Shown: positions 18,324-27,387 of the stretch, one piece after another
How positions within the stretch are numbered: the stretch's first letter is position 1
Layout of the letters: each line of letters begins with the position of its first letter
Assembly: GCF_005222915.1 (NCBI RefSeq)
Contig: NZ_STFX01000001.1
Span: forward strand, 124,001-188,000
Reading direction: 5' to 3'
Source of the DNA: Rhizobium sp. FKL33
Lineage (GTDB): Bacteria > Pseudomonadota > Alphaproteobacteria > Rhizobiales > Rhizobiaceae
Length of the DNA: 64,000 nt
The notes under the pieces: generated by a model
Database searches by the model: none
What the model saw: the letters and a program-made list of their open reading frames with translations, nothing else
Told to the model about the DNA's origin: nothing
Position numbers and translations under genes: made by a program

Positions 18324-19337
18324 TCAGAGTTCCGGGATGTTTTCGCGAAACACCACCTGCAGCCGCGGCGCGTGATAGTCGAAACGCTTTCCGAGCACCG
18401 CATGGCTGAGCATGGCGATGGCCTCGCGCGCCTCGACGCGCGGATTCTGGTCGATGACCGCATCCATCGCCCCGGATAGGAGAAGAAGCTTGGACGATTC
18501 TGTCAGTTCATGACCGATGAAGATGATGGATTTCGATCGGCCGGCTTCGGAGATCGCCTGGCCGATGCCGGCATTGCCGGCGCCGATATTGTAGATTCCG
18601 ACCAGATCCGGATGCCGCGCCAGAAGGGCGGCCGCTTCCTCATAGGCGCGCTGGCGGTCGTCGCGCACTTCCCTGAGTTCCACCACCTCGAGGTGCGAAA
18701 ACTCCTCCGACAGAATGTGCCGGAAGCCCATCTCACGCTCTTCATGGCCGCGATAGGAGAGGGAGCCGGCGAACAGCGCCACTTTACGATTTTCGCCCGG
18801 AGGCAGGAAACGACCCAATAGATAGCCGGCTAAACGACCGGCGGCGCGATTGTCGATGCCGACATAGCCGGTGCGCGGCACATGCAGGATATCGGACACC
18901 AGCGTGACCACGGCAACACCTGCATCCGCCAGCATGCGCATGGCCTCGCGCACGGCGGGGTGATCGAGCGCAATCAGGCCGACGCCCTGGCTTTCGCCGC
19001 GCAAACCCATCAGCGTCTCGGCGAGCGTGATGGGATTGAAGCCCTCCACCTCATGGATGCGGCAATCGATGATTTCCTGGGCCGCGCATTGCCGTTCGAT
19101 CTGCGCCTTCAGCGTCTTGATGAAGGAATTGGTGCCCTGCGGCAGCACGAAATCGAGCCTGATGCGTTCCGACGAAGCGTCGCCGGCGCCGAAATAGCCG
19201 AGGCGCCTCGCAGTTTCCATCACGATCGAACGGGTGCGTTCGCTCACGCCGGAGCGATTGTTGAGCACGCGGTCGACGGTGGCGGTGGAGACGCCGGATT
19301 CCCGCGCAATATCAAAGAGTGTCGACCGCAAGCCCAT
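18324..19337 (-). CDS. LacI-family transcriptional regulator
   Basis: DNA-binding repressor of the LacI/PurR type, 337 residues from MGLRSTLFDIARESGVS. The helix-turn-helix (about residues 5-24) and hinge helix are clear in STATVDRVLNN and ERTRSIVMETARRLGY. The rest is a periplasmic-binding-protein-like sensor domain that should bind a sugar or derivative. An upstream ATG at 19352 is possible but adds only MLTGI. It is divergent from the sugar ABC operon, across 264 bases containing a palindromic operator candidate. It is therefore the likely regulator of that operon. Confidence 0.92.
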   Translation of the reverse strand: MGLRSTLFDIARESGVSTATVDRVLNNRSGVSERTRSIVMETARRLGYFGAGDASSERIRLDFVLPQGTNSFIKTLKAQIERQCAAQEIIDCRIHEVEGFNPITLAETLMGLRGESQGVGLIALDHPAVREAMRMLADAGVAVVTLVSDILHVPRTGYVGIDNRAAGRLAGYLLGRFLPPGENRKVALFAGSLSYRGHEEREMGFRHILSEEFSHLEVVELREVRDDRQRAYEEAAALLARHPDLVGIYNIGAGNAGIGQAISEAGRSKSIIFIGHELTESSKLLLLSGAMDAVIDQNPRVEAREAIAMLSHAVLGKRFDYHAPRLQVVFRENIPEL

Positions 19338-19351
19338 GATTCCCGTCAGCA

Positions 19352-19373
19352 TTTATGATGTAAAATGATGTAA
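19352..19373. repeat. Direct repeat at the LacI gene start
   Basis: Two ATGATGTAA units occur 9-10 bases apart, overlapping the possible upstream start of the regulator. They share the GATGT half-site of the palindrome at 19538 and could be an autoregulatory half-operator. Confidence 0.3.
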
Positions 19374-19537
19374 TCTCTTCTTGCATTCGCGCAAGCGATT
19401 TTGCGGCGCATCGAACTTTCTTCGGTTATTCATCACCTCATATTTCTTCATTTTTTCAACGCTTTGGGTTGCTGTTGACGCGATTCCGTTCTCTGTTTGA
19501 TGACAAATGATCCCTCCTGAAAGATTCATGATGTTAA

Positions 19538-19553
19538 TTGATGTTGACATCAA
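19538..19553. promoter_or_regulatory. Palindromic operator candidate for the LacI-type regulator
   Basis: TTGATGTTGACATCAA consists of the arms TTGATGT and ACATCAA around a 2-base centre, a size and symmetry typical of LacI-family operators. It covers the -35 element of the candidate promoter for the binding-protein gene, so occupancy would block transcription of the ABC operon. Confidence 0.6.
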
Positions 19554-19572
19554 GTCATCAGCAAATCAATAT
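19544..19572 (+). promoter_or_regulatory. Candidate promoter of the sugar ABC operon
   Basis: A consensus -35 TTGACA is followed after 17 bases by CAATAT. The -10 element lies 44 bases before the binding-protein start codon. The -35 lies inside the palindrome at 19538-19553. Confidence 0.6.
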
Positions 19573-19616
19573 CCATCATGCAGAGGATGGGAGGTCCGCT
19601 GCAAAGGGAGGAAAAT

Positions 19617-21227
19617 ATGTCCACTTCGTTTCGCGTGTCGCGACGCGGCTTCTTGAGCGCGTCCTCACGACTGGCCGGCGTCACCGCCGCCATCGGCATC
19701 GCCCCGCAATTCATTCGACCCGGCCGCGCATTTGCGGCCGATGCGCTGGCCCCCGGCATGATCGGCGGGCCGACCGGCTTCGATGGCGCCGAGCGCTATC
19801 AATATGGTCCCGATACGCCCGAGGGCAGGGCGATCGAGGCGGCCAAGGCGCTGAAGGGCGCCGGCAAGGCGCCGGCCAAGATCGTGCTCGGCCTGTCCGA
19901 CGGTTCGATCGGCCAGTTGACGCAACCGTTCCCCAAAGGCGCGCCGTCGATCAAGGAGCTGTGGGAAAAAGAGACCGGCATCACGCTGGAAATCGTCGGC
20001 GTTCCCAACGGCCAGGAATTCACCAAGACGATGCAGGACATCTCCACCAAGGGTGGAGCCTTCGACATCTATGCGGTGGAATGGAACCGTCTGGGCGATC
20101 TCGCCGAAACCGGCGGCATCATCGCGCTCGACGACTATGTCGCGGCCCATAAGCCGGAATGGGACGATCCCGAGCGTGGCTATGTTGGCGGCCAGGCCGG
20201 CGTTTCGCTGCTCAACCAGTATCGCGGCCAGACCTATGGCGTGTCACTGGATGGCGACTTCCAGACCTGGAACTACCGCACCGACCTGTTCAACGACGAG
20301 GCGGAAAAAAAGGCCTTCTCCGACAAGCACGGCTATGAGCTCGCGCCGCCGAAAACCTGGAAGCAGCATTCCGACATCGCCGCTTTCTTCCATCGTCCTG
20401 ACAAGGGCCTGTTCGGCTCGACCGACCTGCGCAATCAGGGCTGGGGCTACACCAACTGGTATCAGCGCTATGTGTCGATGGGCAATCCCAACCAGTATCT
20501 GTTCGACGACAGCGGCGCGCCGCTGATCAATTCCGACGCCGGCGTCGCCGCCACGCTGGAATATGTGGACTCGCTGTCGCATCATTCGCCGGATGCGATT
20601 TCCTGGGGCTGGCCGGAGCAGTATGGCAATTTCGCCAATGCCGGCGCCGCCATGACCTGCGCCTTCTCCAACCTGCCGAAATTCCTCGACAATGCCGGCA
20701 ATACCGGCTCGAAGGTCACCGGCAAGATCGGCTCGATGCTGCCGCCGGGCCGCGAAGTCGACGGCAAGCTGATCCAGCGCACCGTGCTCTGGCTCAATCT
20801 CTCAGCTTCGGTGTCCTCGCAGAGCAAGAACCCGGAAGCCTGCTATCTGCTGCTACAATGGCTCGGCTCCAGCCGCATCTATTCCTGGATGACGGCCAAT
20901 CCGGGCGGCTATTTCGATCCGTTCCAGCTCGCCAACTTCTCCGATCCGCTCGTGCGCGAGACCTATCACGATTACCATATGGACATCGTGAGGGAGAGTG
21001 TGGCGCGGACCGTGCCGACGATCAACTATCCCGGCGCGACCGCCTTCCACAATGCGCTGGACGAGAATCTGATGGCGGCGCTGACCAAGGCGAAGACCCC
21101 GGAACAGGCGATGGCCGACACCGAGACGCAGTGGAAGCGCATTGCCCGCCGCACCGGCGAGGACAAGCTGATCGAGGCGATCAAGGCCAACAAGGCGGCC
21201 TGGCCGACCATCACCGACGCCGCCTGA
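19617..21227 (+). CDS. Sugar ABC transporter substrate-binding protein (Tat-exported, long form)
   Basis: Periplasmic solute-binding protein of a carbohydrate-type importer, 536 residues. That is longer than the usual 410-450 but similar to the long binding proteins of GlpV-type glycerol transporters. The N-terminus MSTSFRVSRRGFLSASS carries a twin-arginine motif followed by a hydrophobic stretch and a likely cleavage after AFA, so it should be exported folded by Tat. AGGGAGGA just upstream fixes the start at 19617. It is the first gene of the operon driven from the LacI-controlled promoter and is followed by a hairpin that may protect its mRNA. Confidence 0.88.
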   Translation: MSTSFRVSRRGFLSASSRLAGVTAAIGIAPQFIRPGRAFAADALAPGMIGGPTGFDGAERYQYGPDTPEGRAIEAAKALKGAGKAPAKIVLGLSDGSIGQLTQPFPKGAPSIKELWEKETGITLEIVGVPNGQEFTKTMQDISTKGGAFDIYAVEWNRLGDLAETGGIIALDDYVAAHKPEWDDPERGYVGGQAGVSLLNQYRGQTYGVSLDGDFQTWNYRTDLFNDEAEKKAFSDKHGYELAPPKTWKQHSDIAAFFHRPDKGLFGSTDLRNQGWGYTNWYQRYVSMGNPNQYLFDDSGAPLINSDAGVAATLEYVDSLSHHSPDAISWGWPEQYGNFANAGAAMTCAFSNLPKFLDNAGNTGSKVTGKIGSMLPPGREVDGKLIQRTVLWLNLSASVSSQSKNPEACYLLLQWLGSSRIYSWMTANPGGYFDPFQLANFSDPLVRETYHDYHMDIVRESVARTVPTINYPGATAFHNALDENLMAALTKAKTPEQAMADTETQWKRIARRTGEDKLIEAIKANKAAWPTITDAA

Positions 21228-21245
21228 GGCGTCCGACGAGCCGGG

Positions 21246-21268
21246 GAGAGGCGCTTGAGGCGCCTCTC
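21246..21268 (+). other. Hairpin after the binding-protein gene
   Basis: GAGAGGCGC and GCGCCTCTC arms flank the loop TTGAG. There is no T-run. Such hairpins commonly stabilise the binding-protein portion of ABC operon mRNA. Confidence 0.55.
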
Positions 21269-21300
21269 TTCACCGCGCCCGCATTTTTTGTGATAGATCC

Positions 21301-22161
21301 ATGTCCCGTTCCCCCGTTTTCGAGCTGATCCGCTATGGCGCCATTGTTCTGGCGATGGCGATCACGCTCGTGCCCATTCTGTGGATGGCCTCGATGGCCT
21401 TCAAGCCGATCGCCGAATGGTCGGCCGCAGGCGCCAATCTCACCTGGTGGCCGAAAGAGCCGACGCTCGACAATTTCCGCTTCATCTTCGGCACATCTTC
21501 GAGCGACCTGATCGTGGCGCTCGACCGCACGGCGGCCAAACCCATCCTGTCCTCGCTGCTGTCGGCGGTGTTCGGCACGCTGATCGCCATGATCGCCGGC
21601 ACATCCGCCGCTTACGGCCTGTCGCGCTTCGGCTCGGGGCAAAACCTGCCGCTCGCGCTGATCCAGCTCCGGCTGTTTCCGCCGATGGCGGTGATGATCC
21701 CGGTGATGATCATGTGGGCCTTTCTCGGCCTGGTCGACACCTGGTGGGGCCTGGCGCTGATCTATGGCATCGTCACGCTGCCCTTCGCCTTCTGGCTGAT
21801 GAAGACGTTTTTCGACGACATGCCGCGCGAAATCGAAGACGCCGCCCGCGTCGAGGGCTGCTCGCGCTTCCGCGTCTTCACCCGCATCACGCTGCCGATG
21901 ATGCGCGCGCCGCTCGCAAGCTCCGCTCTGTTCGTCTTCATTCTCAACTGGTCGGATTATCTGATCGGCCTGCTCCTGACCACGCGCGAATGGGTGACGA
22001 TCCCGGTCTATATGGCGTCGCTGTCGTCGTCGATGACCGGCCAGCTCTATGGCGCGAAAGCCGCCCTCGGCCTGATCGCCGCCGTGCCGCCCGTGATCAT
22101 GGGCATCGCCATCCAGAAACATCTGGTGCGCGGCCTGACCTTCGGAGCGCTGAAGCAATGA
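21301..22161 (+). CDS. Carbohydrate ABC transporter permease (MalG type)
   Basis: Inner-membrane permease of 286 residues with about six hydrophobic helices. The cytoplasmic EAA loop reads [21 protein letters not shown], matching the EAA---G---------I-LP consensus that docks the ATPase. It overlaps the next permease by 4 bases (ATGA), showing translational coupling. MalG-type before MalF-type is the reverse of the common order. The substrate is unknown; neighbours point to a sugar or polyol. Confidence 0.9.
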   Translation: MSRSPVFELIRYGAIVLAMAITLVPILWMASMAFKPIAEWSAAGANLTWWPKEPTLDNFRFIFGTSSSDLIVALDRTAAKPILSSLLSAVFGTLIAMIAGTSAAYGLSRFGSGQNLPLALIQLRLFPPMAVMIPVMIMWAFLGLVDTWWGLALIYGIVTLPFAFWLMKTFFDDMPREIEDAARVEGCSRFRVFTRITLPMMRAPLASSALFVFILNWSDYLIGLLLTTREWVTIPVYMASLSSSMTGQLYGAKAALGLIAAVPPVIMGIAIQKHLVRGLTFGALKQ

Positions 22162-23123
22162 CCGACGCGCTCGCTTCCTCGACGGACCTCATCGCCATGC
22201 AGACCACCGACACCACCAGCAAGGACGTCGAAAGCGGCCGGCTCGGCTTCCGGCTGACGCTGCCCGCGCAGATCCTCGTCCTGTTCATTTCCGTCTTTCC
22301 GCTGCTGATGCAGCTTTATATCAGCCTCACCGACTGGTCGCCGCTCGATGGCGTCGGCTGGTGGATGGCCTGGGAAAGCTGGAACACGTTCGCCAATTAC
22401 ACCGATCTCGCCGTCGACACCCGCTTCTGGGATGCGATGGGCCGCACGCTGCTGGTCATGGCCGTCTGCGTGCCGGCCGAATTCCTGCTCGGCTTCGGGC
22501 TGGCGCTGCTGTTCATGGACGACTTCCGCGGCAAGCGGCTGTTCTACTCGATCCTCCTGATGCCGATGATGGTGGTGCCTGCGGTCGCCGGCTACATGTT
22601 CTTCATGCTGTTCCAGTCAGGCGGACCGGTGAACGACATCATTTCCAGCCTGATCGGCCAGCCATTTTCGCTCGCCTGGTTGTCGAGCCCGCAATGGGCG
22701 CTGATCGCGGTGATGATCGCCGATGTCTGGCAATGGACGCCGCTGATGTTCCTGATCCTGCTCGCGGGCCTCGCCGGCGTGCCGGATGACCAGCTGAAGG
22801 CCGCGACGCTGCTCGGCGCCTCCTGGCCACAGAAATTCCGCACCATCATCCTGCCGAAGATGAAGACGATCATCATCATCGCGCTGGCGATCCGGGTGAT
22901 CGAAAATTTCAAGATCTTCGACACGCTCTACATCATGACCGGCGGCGGCCCGGGCGTCGCGACCGAAACCATCTCCGTCTACATCTACAAGGTCACCCAG
23001 AACGATCTGATCTGGGGCTATGTCGCAGCCATCGCGCTCGCCATCCTGATCGTCCTGTCGGTGCTGGCCAATTTCGCCATCTCGCGCATGAACCGGGCGC
23101 GCAATGCGGGGAGCGCGGCATGA
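22158..23123 (+). CDS. Carbohydrate ABC transporter permease (MalF type)
   Basis: Partner permease of 321 residues, starting [11 protein letters not shown] at the ATG overlapping the previous stop. After a polar N-terminal tail of about 38 residues come six or so hydrophobic helices. The EAA loop has [21 protein letters not shown], and [17 protein letters not shown] near the C-terminus is typical of MalF/UgpA proteins. It overlaps the downstream ATPase gene by 4 bases. Confidence 0.9.
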   Translation: MTDALASSTDLIAMQTTDTTSKDVESGRLGFRLTLPAQILVLFISVFPLLMQLYISLTDWSPLDGVGWWMAWESWNTFANYTDLAVDTRFWDAMGRTLLVMAVCVPAEFLLGFGLALLFMDDFRGKRLFYSILLMPMMVVPAVAGYMFFMLFQSGGPVNDIISSLIGQPFSLAWLSSPQWALIAVMIADVWQWTPLMFLILLAGLAGVPDDQLKAATLLGASWPQKFRTIILPKMKTIIIIALAIRVIENFKIFDTLYIMTGGGPGVATETISVYIYKVTQNDLIWGYVAAIALAILIVLSVLANFAISRMNRARNAGSAA

Positions 23124-24208
23124 CCTCTATTCACCTCAAGCAATTGACCAAGAGTTTCGGCGCATTCCAGGCGCTAAAGACCATGGACCTGAAAATCGAG
23201 GACGGCGAGTTCGTGGCGCTTTTGGGTCCTTCGGGCTGCGGCAAGTCGACGACGATGAACATGATCGCCGGCATGGAAGACCCGACCAGCGGCTCCATCC
23301 TGTTTGACGATCGCGACATGACCGGCGTGGCGATGGGCCGGCGCGGCGTGGGCTTCGTGTTCCAGAACTACGCGATCTTCACCCATATGAGCGTTTACGA
23401 CAATCTGGCTTACGGGTTGCGCATGCGCAAGCTGCCGACGGCGGAGATCGACCGTCGTGTGAAGCAGATGGCGGAGTTCCTGCAACTCGGCCCGCTGCTG
23501 TCGCAACTCTCGGCGAAACTGTCAGTCAACATCCTGCAGCGGCTGGCGATCGGCCGTTCGGCGATCGTCGAGCCGGCGATCTTCCTGCTCGACGAACCCC
23601 TGTCGAATGTCGACGCCGCCTTCCGCGCTGTGATGCGCACCGAACTGAAGCATCTGCAGCGGCAATTCCGCCAGACCATGGTCTATGTCACCCATGACCA
23701 GCTGGAAGCCATGACCATGGCCGACCGGATCGCGGTGATGGATCACGGCGTCTTGCTGCAGAGCGGTTCGCCCGTCGATGTCTACAACAATCCGAGCAGC
23801 ACGTTCGTCGCCGGCTTTCTGGGATCGCCGGGCATGAACCTCATCCGCGGCGAACTCGTCGACCGCGCCGATGCGCTGCATGTCGATCTCGGCGTTTTCG
23901 GCCTGTCGGAGGCGTTGGAGCCTTCATTGGCAAGAGCGGCGAAAACGGCCAGGACCCGCAGCGTCACTTACGGCTTCCGGCCGGAACAGGCTCAGATCGA
24001 GCCCTCGTCTTCGGGATTGCCGGTGTTTTTCGTCGAGCGGATCGGCTCGCGCACCATCGTTCATCTGGGAACCGAGGGCGCGGTGATCAAGCTCGTGCTC
24101 GGCAATGACGCCGGTTTCGACGTCGGCCAGACGGCGCGGCTCACGGTCAATCCCGGTTCGGTTCGCCTGTTCGACGGCGAGACCGGCCTTGCGATCAGGG
24201 AGGCGTGA
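23120..24208 (+). CDS. ABC importer ATPase 1, degenerate signature motif
   Basis: MalK/UgpC-type ATPase of 362 residues with a C-terminal TOBE-like regulatory domain. Walker A is GPSGCGKST (36-44), the Q-loop is VFQNYAIF, Walker B is IFLLDEP with catalytic Glu159, and the switch His192 is in VTHDQ. The ABC signature is not LSGGQ but LSVNI (134-138), although the flanking residues QRLAIGR still align. The protein therefore keeps its own nucleotide-binding and catalytic residues but cannot offer a normal signature to a partner. A second, different ATPase follows immediately, so a heterodimer is likely. Confidence 0.9.
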   Translation: MTSIHLKQLTKSFGAFQALKTMDLKIEDGEFVALLGPSGCGKSTTMNMIAGMEDPTSGSILFDDRDMTGVAMGRRGVGFVFQNYAIFTHMSVYDNLAYGLRMRKLPTAEIDRRVKQMAEFLQLGPLLSQLSAKLSVNILQRLAIGRSAIVEPAIFLLDEPLSNVDAAFRAVMRTELKHLQRQFRQTMVYVTHDQLEAMTMADRIAVMDHGVLLQSGSPVDVYNNPSSTFVAGFLGSPGMNLIRGELVDRADALHVDLGVFGLSEALEPSLARAAKTARTRSVTYGFRPEQAQIEPSSSGLPVFFVERIGSRTIVHLGTEGAVIKLVLGNDAGFDVGQTARLTVNPGSVRLFDGETGLAIREA

Positions 24209-24210
24209 TC

Positions 24211-25266
24211 ATGGCCAGCATCGCATTTCGCAATGTCACCAAGCGGTTCGGCAGCACACTCGCAGTCGACAATGTCTCCTTCGAGATCGCCGACAATGAG
24301 TTCTTCTGCTTCTTCGGACCGCCTCTGTCGGGCAAGTCGACCATCCTGAAACTCATTCTCGGACTGGAGACGCCGGATACGGGTGAAATCCTGATCGGCG
24401 GCAAGCTCGCCAATGCGCTGTCACCGGCCGAGCGCAATGTCGCCATGGTGTTCCAGAACCTGGCTCTCTTTCCGCATATGTCGGCGGAAGAGAATGTGCG
24501 TTTTCCGCTGGTCGAGCGGCGCGTGCCGGAAGACAAGATCAAGGCGCGCGTGGCGGCGGTGGCGGCCAAGCTGCATATCGGCCATCTCCTGCACAAGCCG
24601 CCGGCGCAGCTTTCGGGCGGTGAACGCCAGCGCGTCGCCATTGCCCGCGCTCTGGTGCGCGATCCCGCCGCCTATCTGATGGACGACCCGATTTCGGCGC
24701 TTGATGCTCGGCTACGCGAGGAAACCCGCGTCGAGCTCAAGCGCATCCAGCGCGAACTCGGCCATACGCTTGTCTATGTCACCCATGACCAGGAAGAGGC
24801 GATGTCGATCGCCGACCGCATGGCGATCATGGAACACGGCGCAATCCGCCAGATGGGTGCGCCCTCGGAGATCTATGACCGGCCAGCCAGCGATTATGTC
24901 GCGCGTCTGCTGGGCTCGCCGGCGATGAATATCCTGCCGATCGAGGCGGGCGCTGCGGCCTCCGGCGCGATCGATCTCGCGGGGCTCGCGCCGCCCGCAG
25001 CGTCAAGCGTCGGCATCCGTCCCGAAGATCTCAGGCCGGAACCCTGGAGCGCGGACCGGACGGGACAGCCCGCCCGCGTGTTCGAGGTCGAGCCGCTCGG
25101 CGGCTACACGGTGGTGACGTTTGCGGTCGGGGAGGGCCGCTTGCGGGCGCTGTTGCGCGGACAGCCGCGCATCGAGATCGACAGCGCCGTCGCGCTCAGC
25201 TGCGACCCGCGCCGCATTCACTTTTTTGGTCCGGACGGGCGCGCGCTCGCTCCCGCCGGCGCATGA
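24211..25266 (+). CDS. ABC importer ATPase 2, catalytic Glu replaced by Asp
   Basis: Second MalK-like ATPase of the same transporter, 351 residues from the ATG at 24211, which has AGGGAGG 7 bases upstream; a GTG at 24205 is an alternative. Walker A is GPPLSGKST (36-44), keeping GxxxxGKST but with Leu in place of the usual second Gly. The signature LSGGE (134-138) is intact. Walker B is AYLMDDP, so the catalytic base is Asp159 rather than Glu. The switch His is kept in VTHDQ. Its intact signature would complement the degenerate one of the preceding protein. A C-terminal TOBE-like domain is present. Confidence 0.9.
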   Translation: MASIAFRNVTKRFGSTLAVDNVSFEIADNEFFCFFGPPLSGKSTILKLILGLETPDTGEILIGGKLANALSPAERNVAMVFQNLALFPHMSAEENVRFPLVERRVPEDKIKARVAAVAAKLHIGHLLHKPPAQLSGGERQRVAIARALVRDPAAYLMDDPISALDARLREETRVELKRIQRELGHTLVYVTHDQEEAMSIADRMAIMEHGAIRQMGAPSEIYDRPASDYVARLLGSPAMNILPIEAGAAASGAIDLAGLAPPAASSVGIRPEDLRPEPWSADRTGQPARVFEVEPLGGYTVVTFAVGEGRLRALLRGQPRIEIDSAVALSCDPRRIHFFGPDGRALAPAGA

Positions 25267-25278
25267 TGGGAGGAGAAC

Positions 25279-26370
25279 ATGGCTGACGCCAAGGGTTTCA
25301 AGCCGGATGTGGAGGTCCGGGTCAAAGACTACAGGATCGGCGCGATCGGCGCCGGCATGATCATGGCCGAATGCCATCTGGCCGCCTACAAGGAAGCGGG
25401 TTTCACGGTGGCGGCCATCGCGTCGCGCACCAGATCCCGCGCCGAGAGCGTGGCTAGCCGTTGGGGCATTCCCAGGGTGCACGACACGCCGGACGCGCTG
25501 ATCAAGGATACCGACGTCGAGATCCTCGACATCGCCTATCCGCCCGACCAGCAGCCGGCGCTGATCCGCGCGGCGCTGAAGGAACCGCATATCAAGGCGA
25601 TCCTAGCCCAGAAACCCCTGGCGCTGTCGCTCGACGAGGCGCGCAAGCTGCGCGACGAGGCGAAAGCCGCCGGCAAGATCCTCTCGGTCAACCAGAACAT
25701 GCGTTACGACCAGTCGATGCGGGTGCTTAAGCAGATCCTCGACAAGGGCGAACTCGGCAAAGTGGTGATCGCGACGATCGACATGCGCGCCATTCCGCAT
25801 TGGCAGACATTCCTCGAAGGTCTGGATCGGCTGACGCTCGCCAATATGAGCGTGCATCATCTCGACGTGCTGCGCTTCCTGTTCGGCGATCCCGAGGAAA
25901 TCTACACCGCGACGCGATCCGACCCGCGCACGCAATTCGCCCATAAGGACGGCATCACCGTCTCCACCATCAAGTTTCCCGGTAATGTGCTGGCGGTGTC
26001 GATGGAGGATGTCTGGGCCGGGCCGCGCGAGGCGGGCTTCGACAGCGATTTCTACATCAAATGGCGGGTCGAGGGCACAGATGGCGTGGCGCAGGGCACG
26101 ATCGGCTGGCCCGACGGTTCGGCCTCAACACTCACTTACGCCTCGAAAACCACCACAGGCGGCCAATGGGTGACCCCGACCTGGGAGACGATGTGGTTCC
26201 CGCACGCCTTCATCGGCGTGATGGAGCAGCTGCAATATGCCGTCAAAACGGGAGAAACGCCGGCGTTGAACGTCGCCGACAATGTGAAAACCATGGCGCT
26301 GGTCGAAGCCGGCTATCGATCCATGGACGAAGGCCGAGCCGTCAAGCTCGCCGAAATCGCCATCGACTGA
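25279..26370 (+). CDS. Gfo/Idh/MocA-family oxidoreductase
   Basis: NAD(P)-dependent sugar or polyol dehydrogenase of the glucose-fructose oxidoreductase / inositol dehydrogenase family, 363 residues. The Rossmann motif is IGAIGAGMI near residues 21-29. The usual EKP motif that positions the substrate is QKP here (LAQKPLALSLDEA). A conserved His pair lies in MSVHHLDVLRFLFG. It lies 12 bases after the second ATPase and belongs to the same operon, so it probably oxidises the imported sugar or a derivative. The exact substrate is unknown. Confidence 0.88.
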   Translation: MADAKGFKPDVEVRVKDYRIGAIGAGMIMAECHLAAYKEAGFTVAAIASRTRSRAESVASRWGIPRVHDTPDALIKDTDVEILDIAYPPDQQPALIRAALKEPHIKAILAQKPLALSLDEARKLRDEAKAAGKILSVNQNMRYDQSMRVLKQILDKGELGKVVIATIDMRAIPHWQTFLEGLDRLTLANMSVHHLDVLRFLFGDPEEIYTATRSDPRTQFAHKDGITVSTIKFPGNVLAVSMEDVWAGPREAGFDSDFYIKWRVEGTDGVAQGTIGWPDGSASTLTYASKTTTGGQWVTPTWETMWFPHAFIGVMEQLQYAVKTGETPALNVADNVKTMALVEAGYRSMDEGRAVKLAEIAID

Positions 26371-26396
26371 CCATCATAAAAGGGAGGATCACCATC

Positions 26397-27311
26397 ATGA
26401 TGCAAACAGGTATTTTCACCGGCTATTTCCCCTACAGCCTAGAGGAAACCGCCAAGAAGATCCGCGACATCGGCTTCAACACCGTGCAGCTCGACATGCA
26501 TTTCAAGGATCTGGACCTGTCGGCCGGGCAGATCACCAAGGACAAATGCGTAACGATCCGCGAGACGTTCCGCGATCACAATCTGCCGATCTGCTGCATT
26601 TCCGGCTACACCAACATCATTCATCCCGACAAGGCCGAGCGCGAGCGGCGGGTGGGCTATCTCAAGGAGATCATCGCGCATGCGCAATATCTCGGCACGC
26701 CCTATGTGATCTCCGAGACCGGAACCTTCAACACCGACTCCGATTGGGTGCATCATCCCAAGAACAAGACGGAGGAGGGCTTCGAAGAGTGCCGCAAGGT
26801 CATCGCCGATCTGTCGCAATTCGCTTACGATCACGGCGCGGTCTTTCTGCTCGAAACCTATGTGAACAATGTCGTTGGCTCGGTCGAAGAGACGGTGAAG
26901 ATGTTTGCGCAGGTCGATCACCCCGGCCTCGGCCTGTTGATGGACCCGACCAACTATTTCGAGACCCACAATATCGATCGCATGGATGAAATCCTCAATC
27001 AGGTGTTCGACACGCTGCAGGACAAGATCAAGATCGGCCATGCCAAGGACGTCAAGCGCTCGGGCGACGACAAGTCGGAAAAGCATGCCGATATCGGCGA
27101 TGAGGACGCGTTGGAAAGCCACACTTTCCGGGGCGTCGGCGAAATCGAACTGCCGGCTCCGGGCCTGGGCTCGCTGAACTACGATCTCTACCTCAAGCTT
27201 CTTGCGCGCAAGCATCCGAACATTCCGGTGATCATCGAGCATCTGGAAGAGTCCGACGTGCCGCGCGCCAAGAAATTCCTCGACGGAAAGCTGAGAGCGC
27301 AAGGTCTCTGA
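26397..27311 (+). CDS. Sugar phosphate isomerase/epimerase (AP endonuclease 2-like TIM barrel)
   Basis: Xylose-isomerase-like TIM-barrel protein of 304 residues, family of IolE, IolI and hydroxypyruvate isomerase. Likely metal-binding acidic and His residues are seen in ISETGTFN, LMDPTNY, KIGHAKDV and VIIEHLEE. AGGGAGG lies 9 bases before the ATG at 26397, which sets the start although the frame is open further upstream. In combination with the preceding oxidoreductase it resembles inositol- or keto-sugar-converting pairs, where a dehydrogenase product is isomerised or dehydrated. Confidence 0.87.
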   Translation: MMQTGIFTGYFPYSLEETAKKIRDIGFNTVQLDMHFKDLDLSAGQITKDKCVTIRETFRDHNLPICCISGYTNIIHPDKAERERRVGYLKEIIAHAQYLGTPYVISETGTFNTDSDWVHHPKNKTEEGFEECRKVIADLSQFAYDHGAVFLLETYVNNVVGSVEETVKMFAQVDHPGLGLLMDPTNYFETHNIDRMDEILNQVFDTLQDKIKIGHAKDVKRSGDDKSEKHADIGDEDALESHTFRGVGEIELPAPGLGSLNYDLYLKLLARKHPNIPVIIEHLEESDVPRAKKFLDGKLRAQGL

Positions 27312-27323
27312 ATAGTGACAAGG

Positions 27324-27346
27324 CCGGCCGGGGACGATCCGGCCGG
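27324..27346 (+). other. GC-rich hairpin between isomerase and DUF4432 genes
   Basis: Two copies of the self-complementary CCGGCCGG surround the loop GGACGAT. It is an intra-operon hairpin without a T-run; it may separate mRNA segments. Confidence 0.5.
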
Positions 27347-27387
27347 TCGCCTCCGACCAGGGCGACAGACAAGAAGGAAATGCAGAC

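Noticed and set aside
20000-20150. Frameshift in the long binding protein
   Set aside because: The 536-residue frame is continuous; its extra length is shared by long sugar binding proteins.
21381-22157. A fused 580-codon protein with the MalF-type permease
   Set aside because: The upstream part is an out-of-frame reading of the MalG-type permease; the ATGA overlap at 22158 is the true start.
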